Assembly (NCBI GenBank): GCA_028704885.1
Contig: JAQWEN010000002.1
Span: 1 to 35,903 of the forward strand
From: Candidatus Shapirobacteria bacterium
GTDB taxonomy: Bacteria; Patescibacteriota; Microgenomatia; UBA12405
Direction of reading: 5' to 3'
Length of the DNA: 35,903 nucleotides
Shown: positions 8,847 through 17,158 of the stretch, in pieces
Position numbering within the stretch: the stretch's first letter is position 1
How the letters are laid out: each line of letters opens with the position of its first letter
The notes under the pieces: model-generated
Told to the model about the DNA's origin: nothing
The model's input: the letters and a program-made list of their open reading frames with translations, nothing else
Databases searched by the model: none
Program-made: the position numbers and the translations under genes

Positions 8847-9206
8847 TTATAAAATAGTAGCAAATTGTGAGTTCAAATGATAAATAGTGGTGTCTTGATT
8901 TGGAACATCAGCAGAACTCGAAAGCTGATAACCAATACCGTCTAAGGCAGTAACTATTTTTTGGAAAATCGAATAACAATCAGTTGATTTTTCAGCCCAA
9001 ATATCAATTACCAAATTTATTTTCCCAAAAACCTCATTGTCGTGGTCTGTTTTATAATCATTTTCAATAAAGTAAGTAATAGAGGGGAATTGTGAGAAAA
9101 CATTATCACTAGCTTGAATCACATTATAACTATTGTCGATTGCTTTTAAACAGTCGTAGATTTGTTTTTTTATATTTTCAATAATCATTTTAATAGGGCT
9201 TTCCAA
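8847..9206 (-). CDS. Tail terminator / tail completion-like protein
   Basis: 119 aa; position between head closure genes and major tail protein. Confidence 0.45.
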   Translation of the reverse strand: MESPIKMIIENIKKQIYDCLKAIDNSYNVIQASDNVFSQFPSITYFIENDYKTDHDNEVFGKINLVIDIWAEKSTDCYSIFQKIVTALDGIGYQLSSSADVPNQDTTIYHLNSQFATIL

Positions 9207-9502
9207 TGACTGGTAAATTTATTAACTGCTTGTATCTGGTAAATCTTATCATCAATCTTGACATGAGTAAAATTTGAGTTCAAAGGTTCAAAAGTCATAG
9301 TAACTTCAACATCACTATTGATTCCAAACTGTTCCCTAACTTTGGTATCTGATAAATTCAAATTGACTTTTATGGTTGAAGTCTTAGTAAAAGAACCTTT
9401 AACCACCCCGCCATAATTATCTTTGGTAGTTCCTAGTGAGCCGACATCAACAGACTTGGTATAAAAAGCTGATATTGGTTTCTTGATTTTAGTGAAGTCC
9501 AT
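9185..9502 (-). CDS. Head-tail adaptor / head closure-like protein
   Basis: 105 aa, position and beta-rich composition. Confidence 0.5.
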   Translation of the reverse strand: MDFTKIKKPISAFYTKSVDVGSLGTTKDNYGGVVKGSFTKTSTIKVNLNLSDTKVREQFGINSDVEVTMTFEPLNSNFTHVKIDDKIYQIQAVNKFTSHWKALLK

Positions 9503-9517
9503 AATTCATTTTAACAC

Positions 9518-9937
9518 TTATCTATAAGGCTTTAATAAATCATTGATTTGAGGTGTTTTATCCCTTAAAGCAGGTCTTAAAAATGGGTGAGCTGGTCTCC
9601 CTAGTTTCTGGGAAAATGAAATACCCTCTGGAGTTGAGGGTAATGATGGATCATAACTTGCTTTTCCTCTTGCTCCTGTTCCAAATTCTTCATAGGGAGC
9701 ATACTCTACATTTGAAAATACAATCCCTTTCACACTTGTCTTGGTCATTGCTTCTACTTTGCTAGATATTGACCTTACTAAATGACCTGTAACTGAATGA
9801 CCATTTAATAATCTAGCTTTAGCATCTGTTTTGACTAATAAACAACCAATCCTTAGTTTTCTTCCGTATTCTGTCATATTGGTTGCCTTTTGTAATTTCT
9901 TGTTTAACTCTGGCAAACCAGTTATTTTTATTTTCAT
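9518..9937 (-). CDS. HK97 gp10-like tail completion protein
   Basis: 139 aa with 'YAPYEEFGTGA...GRPAHPFLRPAL' motif. Confidence 0.75.
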   Translation of the reverse strand: MKIKITGLPELNKKLQKATNMTEYGRKLRIGCLLVKTDAKARLLNGHSVTGHLVRSISSKVEAMTKTSVKGIVFSNVEYAPYEEFGTGARGKASYDPSLPSTPEGISFSQKLGRPAHPFLRPALRDKTPQINDLLKPYR

Positions 9938-9989
9938 ACTTTTATTATAGATGATAGAATTAGGTGTTGTTATTATTTAAAAAATTCTT

Positions 9990-10178
9990 ATGGAAGATAA
10001 AGAAAAACAAGAAGTAGGTCGAGAATTACTCGGCGATGGTAGTGGTCAGGTTAAAATTACCTATGATGATGGCTCTGAAGCCATTATTGATAGTCCAAAA
10101 CCAGAACCACCAAAGGATTTAGTAATTGATAGTGAAACTCCAATATCGAGTGGAACTACTTTTGAGGAGGAACAATAA
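9990..10178 (+). CDS. Small acidic hypothetical protein
   Basis: 62 aa ORF immediately upstream of lysin on plus strand. Confidence 0.5.
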   Translation: MEDKEKQEVGRELLGDGSGQVKITYDDGSEAIIDSPKPEPPKDLVIDSETPISSGTTFEEEQ

Positions 10179-10179
10179 T

Positions 10180-10944
10180 ATGGCAGAAAATCAATGTCTT
10201 TATACCAATGTTCAGTTAGGTTTTGGAATTGGTAAAACTCAAACAATCGCTTCAATCGGTTGTTTTTTAACCTCATTACAAAATGGGTTAAAAAGAAAGG
10301 GTTATGCTCTTAGGTTTCCAACCCCTATTCAATATAATGAATTTTGTAAGCAAAAAAATACCTTTTCTGACAGAATTTTATTAAGCCCAGAAAAAATAGT
10401 ATCAACTCAACCAGAATACTTTTTAGAGGGTAAAAGGGAAGTTTGGAATGATTTTTATGTTAAACAATATCTCGATGATCCAACTTATATCCTTATAGGG
10501 GAAGTATCAGGAAAAGGTATTGGTGGTAGTGGCCAACATTTTGTCGAAATTAAAAAAGTCGATGTTCGTGGAGATGGTCGAATTACTATGGCTTATATTG
10601 ATGACCCTTGGGGTGGAAAAGAGGATATGAAAGTTACCCAAAGATATGGTAAATTCGGCAACATTTTATCTTTGAGAGTTTTTAAAATAGTGAAAGCACC
10701 TGTGGAAGAAAAAACCACAATTACTGCTATTGTAAATACCAATATCAGGACAGCCCCTAGAACGAACGCTCCAAAGGCAAGTAATACTGGAACAAAGGTA
10801 GATGGTATTTTAGGAAAAGGAGATAAAATCAAAAATGCTACTTTAGTAAAAGGCGAGGAAGTAAATGGAGTTAATGGTTGGTGGCAAAGTCCAAAAGGTC
10901 GTTTTGTTTGGTCTGGTGGAACTGATAAGGAAAGAAAGATTTAA
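10180..10944 (+). CDS. C39-like cysteine peptidase with SH3-like C-terminus (candidate endolysin)
   Basis: 'GCFLTSLQNGLKRKG...GQHFVEIKKVD...AYIDDPWGG' Cys/His peptidase signature, then 'NIRTAPRTNAP...WWQSPKGRFVWS' SH3b-like. GAGGAGG SD 9 nt before ATG. Confidence 0.7.
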   Translation: MAENQCLYTNVQLGFGIGKTQTIASIGCFLTSLQNGLKRKGYALRFPTPIQYNEFCKQKNTFSDRILLSPEKIVSTQPEYFLEGKREVWNDFYVKQYLDDPTYILIGEVSGKGIGGSGQHFVEIKKVDVRGDGRITMAYIDDPWGGKEDMKVTQRYGKFGNILSLRVFKIVKAPVEEKTTITAIVNTNIRTAPRTNAPKASNTGTKVDGILGKGDKIKNATLVKGEEVNGVNGWWQSPKGRFVWSGGTDKERKI

Positions 10945-10959
10945 TTTAAAACCAAAAAG

Positions 10960-10990
10960 GCTGGGCAACTATCATTTAGATAGACCCAGC
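10960..10990 (+). terminator. Bidirectional terminator between convergent genes
   Basis: GCTGGG...CCCAGC followed by TTTTTT. Confidence 0.75.
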
Positions 10991-10994
10991 TTTT

Positions 10995-11195
10995 TTATTC
11001 AATTATGAATTTAACCCTGTTTTTTCTGTGGCTATTTTTAAATCGTTCTTGAAGTATCTTTAAAGTATTTACCATTACCGTATCGAAAAGTTGTCTTTGT
11101 TGATGGCTTCCAAGTTCAGCTACTACTTTGACAGTAAAAACCCTAGATAATTTACCCTCATTTTTCTTTATTCTTCTATCAACTGATTTTGGCAT
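10995..11195 (-). CDS. Hypothetical basic protein
   Basis: 66 aa ORF. Confidence 0.4.
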   Translation of the reverse strand: MPKSVDRRIKKNEGKLSRVFTVKVVAELGSHQQRQLFDTVMVNTLKILQERFKNSHRKNRVKFIIE

Positions 11196-11493
11196 ATTTA
11201 TTTTTTAATTTTTCTAACCTTATTTTGGTTTCTCTATATGCCATTCTATCAATATCTGACCTTAATTGTAAAAGGGCTTCATCTGGGATATTAAACAAAT
11301 CAAATCGAGGGTAAAAAAAATCCCTAGTTTCAGTAATTGAGGTTTCCTCACCACAACAATTACATTTTCCTTTATGGTAAGTAGAAGTATGAAATTTTTT
11401 CATCATTGGTTCATTTCCATACTTTAAAAGACAGGTTTTACGATTGGCTTCAAGTCCACATTTATCGCAAACATTATTTATTTGATTATTCAT
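11179..11493 (-). CDS. Cys-rich zinc-binding hypothetical protein
   Basis: CDKCG, CNCCG motifs. Confidence 0.5.
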   Translation of the reverse strand: MNNQINNVCDKCGLEANRKTCLLKYGNEPMMKKFHTSTYHKGKCNCCGEETSITETRDFFYPRFDLFNIPDEALLQLRSDIDRMAYRETKIRLEKLKNKYAKIS

Positions 11494-11613
11494 AATTATT
11501 TAGCTTCAATAATAGCTTTCTTGATGATGATTTTCACCAAAAAAGGAATACCTAACATACAGATATTAACTATGTAATAAACCATAGTTTCTAAAAATGT
11601 TAATCTTTTCATT

Positions 11614-11925
11614 TTATTCTCCTTTTAAATTAGTAATAGGTTTAGTTTTTTCAAGTCCTTTTTCACAAATTTCAATTAGTCTGTCTTCTGTAATTAAAAT
11701 TTTGTCAGATTTTATTGAGTCTTTTATTTTTCTTAATGCGTTTCGGGCATTATCATGTCCTTCTTCTAATTCAAAATGCTTTAAAATACAATCGAGATGG
11801 AACCAACCACCACACCCCACACAGCGATAGGCTTCAGTTATATCTAACTCACCCCGACACCCGCCTTTATAGGTAAAAGCGATATTTCCATTTGGATTTG
11901 CGTCCCCGCAGGTTACTTTAATCAT
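11614..11925 (-). CDS. Cys-rich zinc-finger-like hypothetical protein
   Basis: 'YRCVGCGGWFHLDCILKHF' plus upstream CGDA/GGCRGELDI. Confidence 0.5.
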   Translation of the reverse strand: MIKVTCGDANPNGNIAFTYKGGCRGELDITEAYRCVGCGGWFHLDCILKHFELEEGHDNARNALRKIKDSIKSDKILITEDRLIEICEKGLEKTKPITNLKGE

Positions 11926-12125
11926 TTTATTTTCCTTTTAAATCTATAATTTGATTTTCAATTTCATCTAACCTTTCAAAAACCTTTTTAAATGCTTGAG
12001 CTTGATAAAAAGACATTCGAGCAAACCATTTGGCTGGGTGTTGAACTTTCGACATATCCATATTTTCCGATTGTCTTGTAAACTCACCAAGTTCAATTTC
12101 TAGTTCTCTTATTATTTGTTCTGAT

Positions 12126-12464
12126 TTAGACATTTTTAATCTCCTCTTTAGGAACAAATACAACTGTAATACCATTATCTCGAGCATACCAAAGAAAATC
12201 CTTTAAAATTAAGGCTTCTTTTCCACTAATATATCCATCAACACAACTAACTATATTAGCCTTATTTTTAATAGCAAAATCAACAGTTTCTTTTAATTTT
12301 TCATCTAAATATGGATAAGTATTTTTTTTATTTCTTAAAGCCAATTTTTCAACTGAATTAAAACATAAATGACCTCTCCTATACCATTGACATCGAGTAT
12401 CACAAGTTCCTTTACCATCAAGACCTTTAAAATAAGCACCACATTTTTGTTTTTTTACTTCCAT
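12126..12464 (-). CDS. Hypothetical Cys-rich protein
   Basis: 'KCGAYFKGLDGKGTCDTRCQWYRRGHLCF'. Confidence 0.45.
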   Translation of the reverse strand: MEVKKQKCGAYFKGLDGKGTCDTRCQWYRRGHLCFNSVEKLALRNKKNTYPYLDEKLKETVDFAIKNKANIVSCVDGYISGKEALILKDFLWYARDNGITVVFVPKEEIKNV

Positions 12465-12770
12465 TTTATTTCATTCCTATTGAATACTTAATATCACAAT
12501 TAGGGCATTTATCATAAACTTTTCCCACTTCTGGCTCAATTATATCGTTACATTTTCGACACCACAAAATATATCCGCTTCGTGACTTTTTTGGTTTTAA
12601 TAATTCTGGTAGTTTAATCATATTTTATTTGGATAATAAATTTTTAAGTTGAATTAGTTGTAACTGTAAACCTAATCTAATAGCTTTTCTAAATTTCTCT
12701 GTTCCATTTTTATATTTTAACCAACCGTCCCAGTCTAATTGTTCTTTAATAAATTCTTCTGTCATAATTT

Positions 12771-13190
12771 TTATTCTCCACTAGGTAAAGCAAAACTATT
12801 AACTTCCATCATTTCAAATAGGGTTTTTTCACCCATTAAAAGATAAGGCAAAAATACTTCCTCTATTTTTACTTGATTTAAGTCAATCATAGCCATTTGA
12901 GAAGCTATCCAATCTCTGATATTAGCCCAAGCCACCCGTAGGGCGTGGTCAACCTTTGACGGGTTATATAATCCCTGTTTCTTTAAAATAGCTTCACATT
13001 CTTGAATTTTGGCGGGTAGTTTAAAATTACACATTCTGCCGTTTAATTCCAAACAAAATGCTAAACCAGACAATTTACCATTATCATAATCGAACATAAT
13101 TTTTTTAGCATTATGACTGATTAAGGTTTTTTGAATTTCCCGAATCATATCTTCTAGTGATTGTTTGGTATAAGCATTTTTGATGGCCAT
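12771..13190 (-). CDS. Conserved phage hypothetical protein
   Basis: 139 aa; resembles a small protein family common in phages ('LELNGRMCNFKLPAKI...VAWANIRDWIASQMAMIDLNQVKIEEVFLPYL'). Confidence 0.5.
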   Translation of the reverse strand: MAIKNAYTKQSLEDMIREIQKTLISHNAKKIMFDYDNGKLSGLAFCLELNGRMCNFKLPAKIQECEAILKKQGLYNPSKVDHALRVAWANIRDWIASQMAMIDLNQVKIEEVFLPYLLMGEKTLFEMMEVNSFALPSGE

Positions 13191-13371
13191 AATTATCGGA
13201 TAAACTTTAATTTTTCATAACTACTAACGGTTAGTTGGATTTGTTTGATTTTAATTAGTTTATCTTTTCTTAATAAATTAAATAAAATTTCCTTTTTAAA
13301 ATCCTCAACACTAATATAAAGAACTTTTGATTTACTCAAAAATATCTGTAAAACATCAATAAATGGTTCCA

Positions 13372-13716
13372 TTATTTTTTCTCCTTTGGTGAAACTAATA
13401 AACCAGTAAGAAACATAAACATAGGAACTATTAAAAATCCACATATTTTATTAAGATTTTTTTGATTTATTTTTTTATCATCTTCTCTTGAAATTGTTAC
13501 AATATATCCATATTTTTTAAAAAAATTACCTAGTTGTTCAACACTATTAAATTGTTTTTCTTTTTTTGGTTTATTAAATAAATGCCTACCGTAAAATTTT
13601 CCAAAGTGATTATAGCCATTAGGGTTTTCCCCTCGTTTAGCCCCACATCTTAAACAGTATTTGGTTTGCCCATTTTTTAATTTTTCTGAAACTATTTTTA
13701 GTGGTTTATTGGTCAT
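13372..13716 (-). CDS. Hypothetical protein with zinc-ribbon-like N-terminus and C-terminal TM
   Basis: 'KYCLRCGAKRGENPNGYNHFGKFYGRHLF'; hydrophobic C-terminus. Confidence 0.4.
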   Translation of the reverse strand: MTNKPLKIVSEKLKNGQTKYCLRCGAKRGENPNGYNHFGKFYGRHLFNKPKKEKQFNSVEQLGNFFKKYGYIVTISREDDKKINQKNLNKICGFLIVPMFMFLTGLLVSPKEKK

Positions 13717-14609
13717 TTTCCTAACTCCTCAATTAAAGTATCAATTTTTTTAATAGCGTTTTTCCATTCATAAATTGTTTTGTTTTTTGTATCTATACTT
13801 TTAACAATATCTTTTATTGATTCAAGGTTAATAATTAAAGCACCAACATTGTTAATTTTAGATTCATTAGTCTTTTGATATGCTCTCAAAAAATAGTCAT
13901 CAATGAGTTTTATTGCTTTATTTCTATATTCAACTAATTCTTCATATTTTCCCTTTCGTTCTTTAATTCTTAAATCCCAATTTTCATATAATCCACTAGC
14001 ATAAGTTCCACACATAGTCATATATTCAATACTATTTTCTCTACCAAACGAGAATTTTCTACCATTAGTTGCTCCATAACTCTGATTAAAGCCAATGTTC
14101 ATAAATTTATATTTCTCAGCAATTTCACAGACATATTTTTGAAAGTCTGGTTTCCAAATAAAAATATCATCACTAACATCATCAGTAAAAGAATAAATAG
14201 GGATAATGTCGTCATATTCTGATTTTGTATTTTGATAAAGAACATTTAATTGAACTGGAACATTTTCAATAACTTGACGATAAACTGCTTCCCAATTTTG
14301 TGTAAATTTTTTATATTTATACTCATCATCAATGTTTTCCCATTCCCCGTCTTCATCAGATTTATCTAATAACCCTACTTTTTCAGTATATTTTTCGACA
14401 GATAATTTTTGTTCAGATTTATTTTTATAATAATCAATAACATTACTTTTTTTAATTATTTCAATAGTAGGAATATGATTAAACTTTAAAGGTAAAATAT
14501 CATCAAACTTCTCAACTTTAACATTATCAACCATAATTTCATAATAACCAAGGCCAGTATATTGTTTTGGGATAAAATAAGAGTTTTCAGAATACTTTAT
14601 AATTTTCAT
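13713..14609 (-). CDS. Hypothetical protein (298 aa)
   Basis: Long ORF in early region, no recognised domain. Confidence 0.6.
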   Translation of the reverse strand: MKIIKYSENSYFIPKQYTGLGYYEIMVDNVKVEKFDDILPLKFNHIPTIEIIKKSNVIDYYKNKSEQKLSVEKYTEKVGLLDKSDEDGEWENIDDEYKYKKFTQNWEAVYRQVIENVPVQLNVLYQNTKSEYDDIIPIYSFTDDVSDDIFIWKPDFQKYVCEIAEKYKFMNIGFNQSYGATNGRKFSFGRENSIEYMTMCGTYASGLYENWDLRIKERKGKYEELVEYRNKAIKLIDDYFLRAYQKTNESKINNVGALIINLESIKDIVKSIDTKNKTIYEWKNAIKKIDTLIEELGK

Positions 14610-14610
14610 T

Positions 14611-14784
14611 TTATTTTTTTAATAAATGTTTAACAGCCCCAATTGGTTTTTTAATTTCACAATCAAAATCCCCAATAGTCGCAGAACACCAAGCGTGTCG
14701 ACCACCCGCAGTTATTCTTAAAATTGAATTAACCGTAACCTTTAAAACTTCTTTTGGCATTACTATTTTTGGAAAATTAAACAT
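14611..14784 (-). CDS. Small hypothetical protein (57 aa)
   Basis: Own translation MFNFPKIVMPKEVLKVTVNSILRITAGGRHAWCSATIGDFDCEIKKPIGAVKHLLKK. Confidence 0.4.
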   Translation of the reverse strand: MFNFPKIVMPKEVLKVTVNSILRITAGGRHAWCSATIGDFDCEIKKPIGAVKHLLKK

Positions 14785-15016
14785 TTTTACCTCTTTTTTT
14801 GTATGAATTTATAATGTTTTTTTGTCTTGAAATTTGAGATTTTAGGTTTAATGATAAACAATAAAGTTTTTTATATTTTACTGATAACCAGCCCTTTCGA
14901 TTATATGCCTGTCGTAACCTTTCCTCTAAATTTTTAATTTTAGGTTGATTAAAACAGTTGTTTAAATACCAACCAAAAAAATAGGCCAAAACTGAAATTA
15001 TTAAATATATTGTCAT
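14777..15016 (-). CDS. Small membrane protein with coiled coil
   Basis: N-terminal TM, 79 aa. Confidence 0.4.
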   Translation of the reverse strand: MTIYLIISVLAYFFGWYLNNCFNQPKIKNLEERLRQAYNRKGWLSVKYKKLYCLSLNLKSQISRQKNIINSYKKRGKNV

Positions 15017-15342
15017 TGTTGATTTTCAAATAAATATCTAAGACTATCTAATTTATTAAAAACATTTTTAGTTTCTTCAGCTTCTATTTCATCAAATCTA
15101 GACATAATTACTTTTTCTAAATTAGTTCCTTTATATTTTTCCCAAACTTTAAAAGTGTTATTATACATTGGAAATTCACAAGGAGTTCCCTCTGATTTAA
15201 ACTCACTTATAGTAAATTTATTAAGGAGTTTATTATTTATCATTAACCCTCTAAGTTCTTGCCATTCTTTTTCAAACCTATCATAAGCTAATCTTTTAAT
15301 TTTTTTCTCAAAGTAACTTAATGCTTTTTGTTCTTTAGTCAT
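15013..15342 (-). CDS. Hypothetical protein
   Basis: 109 aa ORF overlapping neighbours. Confidence 0.45.
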   Translation of the reverse strand: MTKEQKALSYFEKKIKRLAYDRFEKEWQELRGLMINNKLLNKFTISEFKSEGTPCEFPMYNNTFKVWEKYKGTNLEKVIMSRFDEIEAEETKNVFNKLDSLRYLFENQQ

Positions 15343-15763
15343 TTTTTTTATTTAATTGATAATTTCTATTGTGAAAAACCCCTAAAACATCTTCTTTGGT
15401 AAAACCATAATCTTTTAAAACCTCGTAGGCAGTTGAAATATCACCAGTATAATAGGCTTCGTAATTATTTAATTCGTAGCAAATAACAGCATTAGGATTT
15501 AATTTTTTTACTTCCTCAATAAACCACTCATTTAATTCTTTAGTTTGTTTATAATAATTATCAAGATTTTTTTTAGGTATAATTCCACCCATTCCAATAG
15601 AAATAACATTTTCTTTTTTCTCACCGATTTCTTCTAACCCTTTTTCTAATTGTTCATTACTAAAAGCAAAGAATACTTTATTCTCATCAATTATTTTGGT
15701 TAATTTATCCTGAACAACCTTATTTTTTAATTCTGAATAACCAATTACTTTTTTTTCTTCCAT
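15335..15763 (-). CDS. Hypothetical protein
   Basis: 142 aa ORF, first gene after promoter-like element at 15800-15846. Confidence 0.5.
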   Translation of the reverse strand: MEEKKVIGYSELKNKVVQDKLTKIIDENKVFFAFSNEQLEKGLEEIGEKKENVISIGMGGIIPKKNLDNYYKQTKELNEWFIEEVKKLNPNAVICYELNNYEAYYTGDISTAYEVLKDYGFTKEDVLGVFHNRNYQLNKKND

Positions 15764-15799
15764 AATTTTCTTTCTGAAAATTTAATTGTTAATTAGTTA

Positions 15800-15846
15800 A
15801 ATATAAACCCCCTATTTATAAAAGTAAATAGGCAATTTTGAACCTA
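15800..15846 (-). promoter_or_regulatory. Repeated early promoter/operator element copy 1 (TTTACT-17-TATATT with upstream TAGG..AAAATTGCCTA)
   Basis: Shared with 19649-19695, 22866-22912, 24062-24105. Confidence 0.65.
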
Positions 15847-15853
15847 ATTTGAT

Positions 15854-16369
15854 ATTAAGTTGAAATATAGTCGGGTGTGTAAGTCCATCTGTTTTAAAGG
15901 TTAATCCCCACAATGCTCATAATCCATTGTTTTTACTCCCTACTTACACCTGTTTTTCTAACTTCCTCTCTATGTAAATGAGTTTTTAATCTATGACAAT
16001 TTGCACAAAGTGTCTGTAAATTATCAATAGAATTATTTTTATGATTACCATCAATATGGTCTACATCTAGCTGACAAGATTCACCCATAAAACCACACAC
16101 ACAACAAACTATATCTTTATGTTTCCTATAAACCATTTTAGATGGTCCAAATCTTCTAATACTACATTTATTACAAACCCTATCTCTTAATTGACCTTTT
16201 CTTTTACCACTTTTTCTAAGACAAAAATGTTTTCTAGATTTAATTTTTCCACAAACTTTACATTTTATATATTTTAATTTTACCCTACCCATATAGATAT
16301 AATATACCCACCATAAAATTTATCAACTATACGGGGTGGGTGTTATACCCGACTATACCTCAACTTAAT
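15854..16369 (-). ncRNA. 23-bp inverted-repeat stem enclosing the HNH ORF
   Basis: 15854-15876 pairs with 16347-16369 over 23 bp; two G-U pairs only form in the minus-strand RNA. Confidence 0.6.
15933..16292 (-). CDS. HNH homing-type endonuclease inside structured RNA region
   Basis: 'CCVCGFMGESCQLDVDHIDGNHKNNSIDNLQTLCANCHRLKTHLHR'. Confidence 0.85.
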   Translation of the reverse strand: MGRVKLKYIKCKVCGKIKSRKHFCLRKSGKRKGQLRDRVCNKCSIRRFGPSKMVYRKHKDIVCCVCGFMGESCQLDVDHIDGNHKNNSIDNLQTLCANCHRLKTHLHREEVRKTGVSRE

Positions 16370-16424
16370 TTTCCAATACACCAGTGTTTTGCCGTCTTAA
16401 ACTACTTCTTGCTCGAGCTTTCAG

Positions 16425-16621
16425 TCCCGAATCGAACGGGAATTTCTTGTAATATATCGGAAAGTTCTAAATAAGAACTAATAGGGAGTGTCCACCACAG
16501 ACACCGACTGACTCGAACAGTCTTTTCTCCCGTTCGGGGTGCTTTTCCGCTAAGCTACACCAAACAAAATGTTGAGTGATTGGGTTCGAACCAATGACTT
16601 CCCCCTATCAGTTCTTATTTA
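16425..16621 (-). ncRNA. Structured RNA with three tRNA T-arm mimics and a circularly permuted tRNA core (YrlA/Y-RNA-like)
   Basis: T-arms at 16579-16595, 16506-16522, 16425-16441; D-arm 16541-16555; capped acceptor 16558-16578; enclosing 16-21 bp stem 16601-16621/16468-16488. Confidence 0.7.
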
Positions 16622-16681
16622 CTAATTTTAAAGGTTCTAAATAACTCATTTGATACCGACATTGACATCGGTATCTATCAA

Positions 16682-16894
16682 TTATTTATTCCTAAAGTAT
16701 TGATACCAAATGAAAAATACTGTCGCAAGTAGCAATAAGATACCCACAATAATTTTCCCCGTGAAGAGTAGATAATAACCAACACACATAGCCGAAAAAC
16801 TGGCTAAACCAGTCCAAACGGCAACGAATAAATCATATTCGGTAAGTTCTTTTTTCTTACCTTTTGGTTGGATAAACTTTCTGTTTTTTTCCAT
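16682..16894 (-). CDS. Small membrane protein
   Basis: 70 aa with two hydrophobic segments. Confidence 0.45.
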   Translation of the reverse strand: MEKNRKFIQPKGKKKELTEYDLFVAVWTGLASFSAMCVGYYLLFTGKIIVGILLLLATVFFIWYQYFRNK

Positions 16895-16918
16895 AATTTT
16901 TTAATAAATAAATAATAA

Positions 16919-17158
16919 TTACCAATTTTGGTATGGGGCTCTCCCATCTAAAACAATATAATTGCCCTCTTTTCCATCAACTTTACCCTTTTCAAGATGG
17001 AAAAAGAAAAATGCTTTTAGTGGATCAGCTCCCATTTGTTTTTTAAGCCATTTAGGTTCAGCGAATTGGGTCATTATACTTTTATCCTCGTTATAAACTA
17101 AAACTGGGTTACCACAATTTGAGGTTATTGCCCTTTGAACTTTTACTATATTATTCAT
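16919..17158 (-). CDS. Conserved phage hypothetical protein
   Basis: 79 aa 'VKVQRAI...FAEPKWLKKQMGADPLKAFFFFHLEKG'. Confidence 0.45.
   Translation of the reverse strand: MNNIVKVQRAITSNCGNPVLVYNEDKSIMTQFAEPKWLKKQMGADPLKAFFFFHLEKGKVDGKEGNYIVLDGRAPYQNW

Noticed and set aside
15933-16292. HEARO/OMEGA RNA with IscB
   Set aside because: The ORF is only 119 aa, HNH only, with no RuvC or PLMP domain.
16425-16621. Three ordinary tRNA genes
   Set aside because: T-arms are perfect, but no standard-order acceptor/D/anticodon arms pair with them. E.g. 5' TTTGGTG does not pair with GGTGTCT after T-arm 2, and only 17 nt separate D-arm and T-arm 2.
15850-16660. Definite group I intron
   Set aside because: P7-like AUAGUC/GACUAUA strings exist, but in the wrong order and within the inverted repeat. 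No P3/P4-P6 core or split host gene was found.
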